A program made the position numbers and the translations under genes. A DNA stretch of 64,000 nt, from positions 310,001 to 374,000 of the forward strand of contig NZ_CP043329.1 of the NCBI RefSeq assembly GCF_008195825.1. The letters run 5' to 3'. Under the pieces are notes generated by a model. That model saw only the letters and a list, made by a program, of their open reading frames with translations, had not been told where the DNA came from and did not search any database. Positions 60,212 through 64,000 of the stretch are shown piece after piece. The stretch comes from Pedobacter aquae. Its GTDB lineage: Bacteria; Bacteroidota; Bacteroidia; Sphingobacteriales; Sphingobacteriaceae. The stretch's first letter is position 1; the number at the start of each line of letters is the position of its first letter.

Positions 60212-61057
60212 TTAGTAATCGCCAAAAGTTTCTTCTAATTGAGTAAATGCTTCAGCAAGTTGTTCTGCATTTGGTGCAATTCCATGCCATTTATGAGAAC
60301 CTTCCATAAAATCAACGCCTTTACCCATTTCGGTTTTCATCAAAATCATGATAGGTTTACCATTTCCTGTTTTTGATTTTGCTTCTTCTAAAGTAGCTAC
60401 CAATTCAGTCATCTTGTTTCCATCTGTATGCATAACATCCCAACCAAAAGCTAAGAATTTAGCTTCTAAACTAGTTAAATCTAAGACTTTAGATGTTGGT
60501 CCGTCAATTTGTTGGCCGTTAACATCTACTGTACAAATTAAGTTGTCTACTTTATTAAATGGTGCAAACATAGCAGCCTCCCAATTTTGGCCTTCTTGCA
60601 ACTCACCGTCTCCATGTAAAGAGAAAACAATACCTTTATCTTTATTTATCTTCTTAGTTAAGGCAGCACCAATAGCAACAGACATACCTTGCCCTAATGA
60701 TCCAGATGCAATTCTTATTCCTGGTAAATGCTCATGTGTAGTTGGATGACCTTGAAGTCTTGAATTTAGTTTTCTAAAGGTTTTAAGTTCTGCAACGTCA
60801 AAATAACCTGCTCTTGCTAAAACACTATAAAAAACTGGCGAAATATGTCCGTTAGATAAGAAGAATAAGTCTTCTCCGGTACCGTCCATATTAAATTCTG
60901 GGTTGTGCTTCATTACTTTAAAATAAAGTGCAACTAGGTAGTCTGCACATCCTAATGAGCCTCCTGGATGCCCTGATTGGCATTCGTAAACCATCTTAAT
61001 AATATCTCTTCTCACCTGAGAAGCCATTTTTTCTAAGTCGCTGATTTCTTTAGTCAT
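60212..61057 (-). CDS. Transketolase, N-terminal (thiamine diphosphate-binding) subunit
   Basis: 281 residues. ThDP domain with GHPGGSLGCADYLVALYF, SLHGDGELQEGQNWEAAMFA (the GDG...N metal-binding motif) and the SHKWHGIAPN end. Split transketolases are common outside Proteobacteria. Non-oxidative pentose phosphate pathway. Confidence 0.94.
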   Translation of the reverse strand: MTKEISDLEKMASQVRRDIIKMVYECQSGHPGGSLGCADYLVALYFKVMKHNPEFNMDGTGEDLFFLSNGHISPVFYSVLARAGYFDVAELKTFRKLNSRLQGHPTTHEHLPGIRIASGSLGQGMSVAIGAALTKKINKDKGIVFSLHGDGELQEGQNWEAAMFAPFNKVDNLICTVDVNGQQIDGPTSKVLDLTSLEAKFLAFGWDVMHTDGNKMTELVATLEEAKSKTGNGKPIMILMKTEMGKGVDFMEGSHKWHGIAPNAEQLAEAFTQLEETFGDY

Positions 61058-61261
61058 TCTTTGTTATTGTAAAAATTACACTAAAGTAAACATTTTGATG
61101 AAATTGAAGAGATTAGAAATGTTAAGAAATTAACATTTTTATGTTGAAAACTTTATTGTAGATTTGGATAAAATTAAAATAATCTTTGCTACAATAAAAA
61201 AATAAAGATTTTTTATTGTTAAAAATGTTTATAACTTTATGTTGATAACTTAATAAGCTAT

Positions 61262-62053
61262 ATGAATAAATTACTACTTCAGTATACTCTCTCTCTTCGT
61301 TTACTAATTTTTACAGGCTTAACTGTTGTGCAATGTCTCCTTTTGGGAGCAAGTTCTGTTCAGGCACAAGCAGTGGGAGATGTAGGAATAGGAACTAATA
61401 CGCCTTATCAAGGTGCGGCTTTAGATATTTCTTCTAATACAAAAGGTTTGCTTATTCCTCGTTTAACTACTGCGCAAAGAACAACTTTGCAAAATAGTTT
61501 TGGAACTAATCAGGCGGCTGCTAACGGGATGATGATTTACAATACGAGTTCATCTACATTTAACTATTGGAATGGGACACAGTGGAGAGATGTAGGGGTA
61601 GCCTCAACGCCATTAAACGGGACACAGTGGTTTGTTGGTGCTAGTATTCCTCCTGGAGGTTTAGCTCCTAGTTTAAGTGCTTTAGGTAATAGTGGCGATT
61701 TATATTTAGATGGGCTAACGGGTTTTGTTTACGTAAAACAAGGTAGTAGTTGGGTGCCACTAAGAGTTGGTACTGCTAATACTCATGTTAATTTAAAAGG
61801 AATCAAAGCTACATTGCCCATTGAGGCAGGTACTGTCCAAGTTGTGCCTTCATTAAAACAATCTTATACAGTTGTTGGTGCTTTACCTGGTGGTGCTGTT
61901 TCTGTTTCGCCGGATGTTGAACTTCCAGATGGTTTAGTGATTGCCTATGCTAGAGTTTCGGCGGTTGATACCATAGAAATAAAATTTGTTAATGTTACTG
62001 GTGCTGCAATTTTATTGCCTACTGGGAATTTATCTATTGTAGTTACAAACTAA
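61262..62053 (+). CDS. Secreted repeat/adhesin-like surface protein
   Basis: 263 residues with a signal peptide ending in VQAQA (about residue 37). The mature start DVGIGTNTPYQGAALDISS and GLLIPRLTTAQRTTL is a very common motif of Bacteroidota surface and tail-fibre-like proteins; the rest is Gly/Ser/Thr-rich and probably beta-structured. It precedes a T9SS-type protein by one base, so it is probably co-expressed. Function unknown. Confidence 0.65.
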   Translation: MNKLLLQYTLSLRLLIFTGLTVVQCLLLGASSVQAQAVGDVGIGTNTPYQGAALDISSNTKGLLIPRLTTAQRTTLQNSFGTNQAAANGMMIYNTSSSTFNYWNGTQWRDVGVASTPLNGTQWFVGASIPPGGLAPSLSALGNSGDLYLDGLTGFVYVKQGSSWVPLRVGTANTHVNLKGIKATLPIEAGTVQVVPSLKQSYTVVGALPGGAVSVSPDVELPDGLVIAYARVSAVDTIEIKFVNVTGAAILLPTGNLSIVVTN

Positions 62054-62054
62054 G

Positions 62055-63269
62055 ATGAAAAAAAGATTTATACTTTTTTCTCTCATTTTTACTGGAACCG
62101 TTTTTCTCAAGACACAAGCCCAATTTGTAAGTAACGGGCTTTTGTCTGTAAGAAGCAATGGTTTATTGTCTGTTAAGAGTGATTTCATTCTTACTGGTAA
62201 TAATAGCATAATCCTTAATGATGGATTGATTAATATTGATGGTAACTGGATAAATAATTCTGCCGGGGCAGGTTTCAATCCGGTTTCAGCTGGAAGCGTT
62301 GTGCTTTCAGGTGGTAATCAATCTATAAGCGGATTATCTGTAACTCGTTTTCCAGGCTTAACCCTCGCTGGTACAGGAATCAAAACTCTTACTATCAATA
62401 CAGATATTAATGTTGGATTAGACTTAACAGATAGAGAATTTAAACTGGATGATAAAATACTTACTGTTTTAACAGGTAGGGCAGATGCTGTGAAAACAAC
62501 AACTGGTTTTGTAAGTACCAATGCTGGAGGTAAATTTCAAAGATCAACCAATCTTACTGATAGTTATTTATTTCCTTTAGGTTCTGATGAAGGAGGAACA
62601 TTAAGACTTAGTCATCTTGTTGTGAGTCCTAAAGATAATACAGATAATATTTATGGTGTTACTTTTATTAATAGAAATCCTTCTGATGATGGTTATGTAA
62701 CTACCCAAAAGAGGTTTGATGTTAATACCGTAAACGATAAATACTATTATATTTTAGATCATCCTACAGGGAATACTCCGGCAGATTTTACTTTGCTTTA
62801 TAATGCTGTTAATGATGGTAGTTTTAATCAAATTGTAGGTTGGCTTAAGCCGCTAATAGGTTGGGAAAAAGCTGGTATATCCAACTACCAAGGCATTAGG
62901 GGTAATACAAATGGCTTAGACGCTTCTCTAACTTTCTCTTCATTAAAGTCTTTTACAGATATACCGGTAACCTTTGCCGGTACTTTAGCTAATAATGACC
63001 CCTTAACTTTCTTCAACACGTTTACACCTAATGGAGATGGAAAAAATGATAGATGGGAGATTAAAAACATCGATTTATTTCCGGATAACGAACTAATTAT
63101 TCTGAATAGATGGGGAGCAGAAGTGTTTAATATCAAAAATTTTAATAATAGTAAGGCTTGGGATGGTTCTGGCTTAAGCTCAGGAACTTATTATTATTTA
63201 TTGAAAGTTAATGTAAACGGCGAGCCAAAAGTTTACAAAGGATTTATTGCTTTACTTAAAAATGAATAA
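62055..63269 (+). CDS. Gliding/T9SS C-terminal (CHU_C) domain protein
   Basis: 404 residues. Signal peptide (LFSLIFTGTVFLKTQAQ), a beta-rich middle of unknown role, and at about residues 315-404 the CHU_C / T9SS type B sorting domain: FFNTFTPNGDGKNDRWEI, then LIILNRWGAEVFN and GLSSGTYYYLLKVN. It should be exported by the type IX secretion system and attached to the cell surface. The PorP/SprF gene that follows by 3 bases is the usual companion for this class. Confidence 0.9.
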   Translation: MKKRFILFSLIFTGTVFLKTQAQFVSNGLLSVRSNGLLSVKSDFILTGNNSIILNDGLINIDGNWINNSAGAGFNPVSAGSVVLSGGNQSISGLSVTRFPGLTLAGTGIKTLTINTDINVGLDLTDREFKLDDKILTVLTGRADAVKTTTGFVSTNAGGKFQRSTNLTDSYLFPLGSDEGGTLRLSHLVVSPKDNTDNIYGVTFINRNPSDDGYVTTQKRFDVNTVNDKYYYILDHPTGNTPADFTLLYNAVNDGSFNQIVGWLKPLIGWEKAGISNYQGIRGNTNGLDASLTFSSLKSFTDIPVTFAGTLANNDPLTFFNTFTPNGDGKNDRWEIKNIDLFPDNELIILNRWGAEVFNIKNFNNSKAWDGSGLSSGTYYYLLKVNVNGEPKVYKGFIALLKNE

Positions 63270-63272
63270 GAA

Positions 63273-64000
63273 ATGAGAAAAATCCTTTTAAACTTCATTT
63301 TACTAGTAGCTAGTTTAAATGTATGGGCTCAACAAGATGCTCAATACAGTCAGTATATGTTTAATAGTTTAGTTATAAACCCTGCTTACGCTGGATATAA
63401 AGAGACTGTTAACCTAAGCTTACTTTACAGAAACCAATGGGTTGATGTGCCTGGGGCGCCTAAAACTCAATCTTTAGTTTTAGATGCTGCTGTTGCAGAT
63501 GATAAAATTGGTTTAGGTCTTAGTGTTGTTAATGATAAATCAGGTATACAAGATCAATTTTCTGCTTTTGCTAATATCGCTTATCGAATTCCTTTAGCCG
63601 GAGAATCAAGATTATCTTTTGGTTTAGGTGTAGGTTTTACTCAATTAGGAGTTAATGGTAGTGCAGCAATTATAGATGATATTTCTGATACTGAATTCTT
63701 ATCAGGTAATTCAACCGGTTTAGCTCCTGATATCAGATTTGGTATTCATTACAGTACTGAAAAATTATATATCGGTTTATCAGCCATCAACTTAATGGAA
63801 AAAGCTGTAGATTTTAGTACATCATCCCAAACTTTGCAAGTTAAACAAAGCCAAAACTACTTTTTAACAGCAGGTTACTTGGTAGAGGTTTCTGATTTTT
63901 TAAAGTTTAAGCCTTCCATTATGGTTAGGGAAGATGTTAAAGGACCTACAAATTTAGATATCAATAACTTTTTCTTATTGGGAGAACGTATTTGGCTTGG
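63273..64000 (+). CDS. PorP/SprF family type IX secretion membrane protein (partial)
   Basis: Open to the window end, 242 codons visible. Signal peptide (ILLNFILLVASLNVWA) then the family start QQDAQYSQYMFNSLVINPAYAG and barrel-like strands (IGLGLSVVNDKSG, LSFGLGVGFTQLGV). Such proteins anchor T9SS type B substrates at the outer membrane. It starts 3 bases after the CHU_C gene. Confidence 0.9.
   Translation, partial: MRKILLNFILLVASLNVWAQQDAQYSQYMFNSLVINPAYAGYKETVNLSLLYRNQWVDVPGAPKTQSLVLDAAVADDKIGLGLSVVNDKSGIQDQFSAFANIAYRIPLAGESRLSFGLGVGFTQLGVNGSAAIIDDISDTEFLSGNSTGLAPDIRFGIHYSTEKLYIGLSAINLMEKAVDFSTSSQTLQVKQSQNYFLTAGYLVEVSDFLKFKPSIMVREDVKGPTNLDINNFFLLGERIWL

Overview
The window is low-GC, gene-dense chromosomal DNA from a member of the Bacteroidota, most likely Sphingobacteriaceae (Pedobacter-like). 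Evidence: Bacteroidota-type promoters (TAnnTTTG), the DUF3467 gene after rpoC, a gliding/T9SS C-terminal (CHU_C) protein followed by a PorP/SprF protein, a TamB plus TamA-lipoprotein (TamL) pair, and NusG, RpoB and S21 sequences that read as this family. No gene-free stretch exceeds about 300 bases.

Layout. 1-4.9 kb: helix-hairpin-helix protein, apt, an XRE regulator, a large lipoprotein and two outer-membrane-barrel-like genes. 4.9-20.2 kb: the core expression block rpsU, xer recombinase, hpf, tRNA-Thr/Tyr/Gly/Thr, tuf, tRNA-Trp, secE, nusG, rplK, rplA, rplJ, rplL, rpoB, rpoC, DUF3467. The tRNA-tuf-secE-nusG-rpl-rpo order matches the well-known E. coli arrangement. 20.1-26.0 kb (minus strand): miaA, a pRiA4b ORF-3-like gene, CCA-adding enzyme, Sua5/TsaC, a glycosyltransferase and dapD; miaA, cca and tsaC all act on tRNA. 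26.1-32.6 kb: an accessory island (below). 32.6-35.6 kb: S4-domain protein, Gfo/Idh oxidoreductase, guanine deaminase, OmpH/Skp-like lipoprotein, thioredoxin. 35.8-43.1 kb: tamB-tamL. 43.2-44.4 kb: AAA/DUF4143 ATPase. 44.5-48.8 kb: dnaE with a fused N-terminal exonuclease. 49-54.3 kb: two small exported proteins, mdh, retropepsin-like protease, truncated haemoglobin, gyrB. 54.5-61 kb: DUF58, MscS, class III aminotransferase, an ECF sigma/anti-sigma-like operon, split transketolase. 61.2-64 kb: surface proteins of the type IX secretion kind, with the last gene (PorP/SprF) cut by the window end.

The most interesting region is 26118-32568. It is a 6.45-kb insertion flanked by two 158-bp direct copies (5 mismatches) of the promoter-proximal region and first 34 codons of an S4-domain RNA-binding gene. 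The left copy is a dead 5' stub and the right copy starts the intact gene. The island carries a DUF2779 protein that looks like a Cas4-type Fe-S nuclease fused to an RNase H-like exonuclease, a run of small unknown proteins (including a paralogous pair around a CxxC protein), a PDDEXK_4-type nuclease, and a convergent WYL-domain regulator. Nuclease plus WYL regulator plus small unknowns is the composition of many anti-phage systems, so this is a candidate undescribed defence or DNA-processing cassette. No recombinase is visible in it.

A second global signal is that at least eight genes, including nusG, are broken by small indels, nearly all of them single-base losses in A or T runs. This looks like uncorrected homopolymer error in the assembly rather than gene decay. 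I joined these genes and marked the break points.
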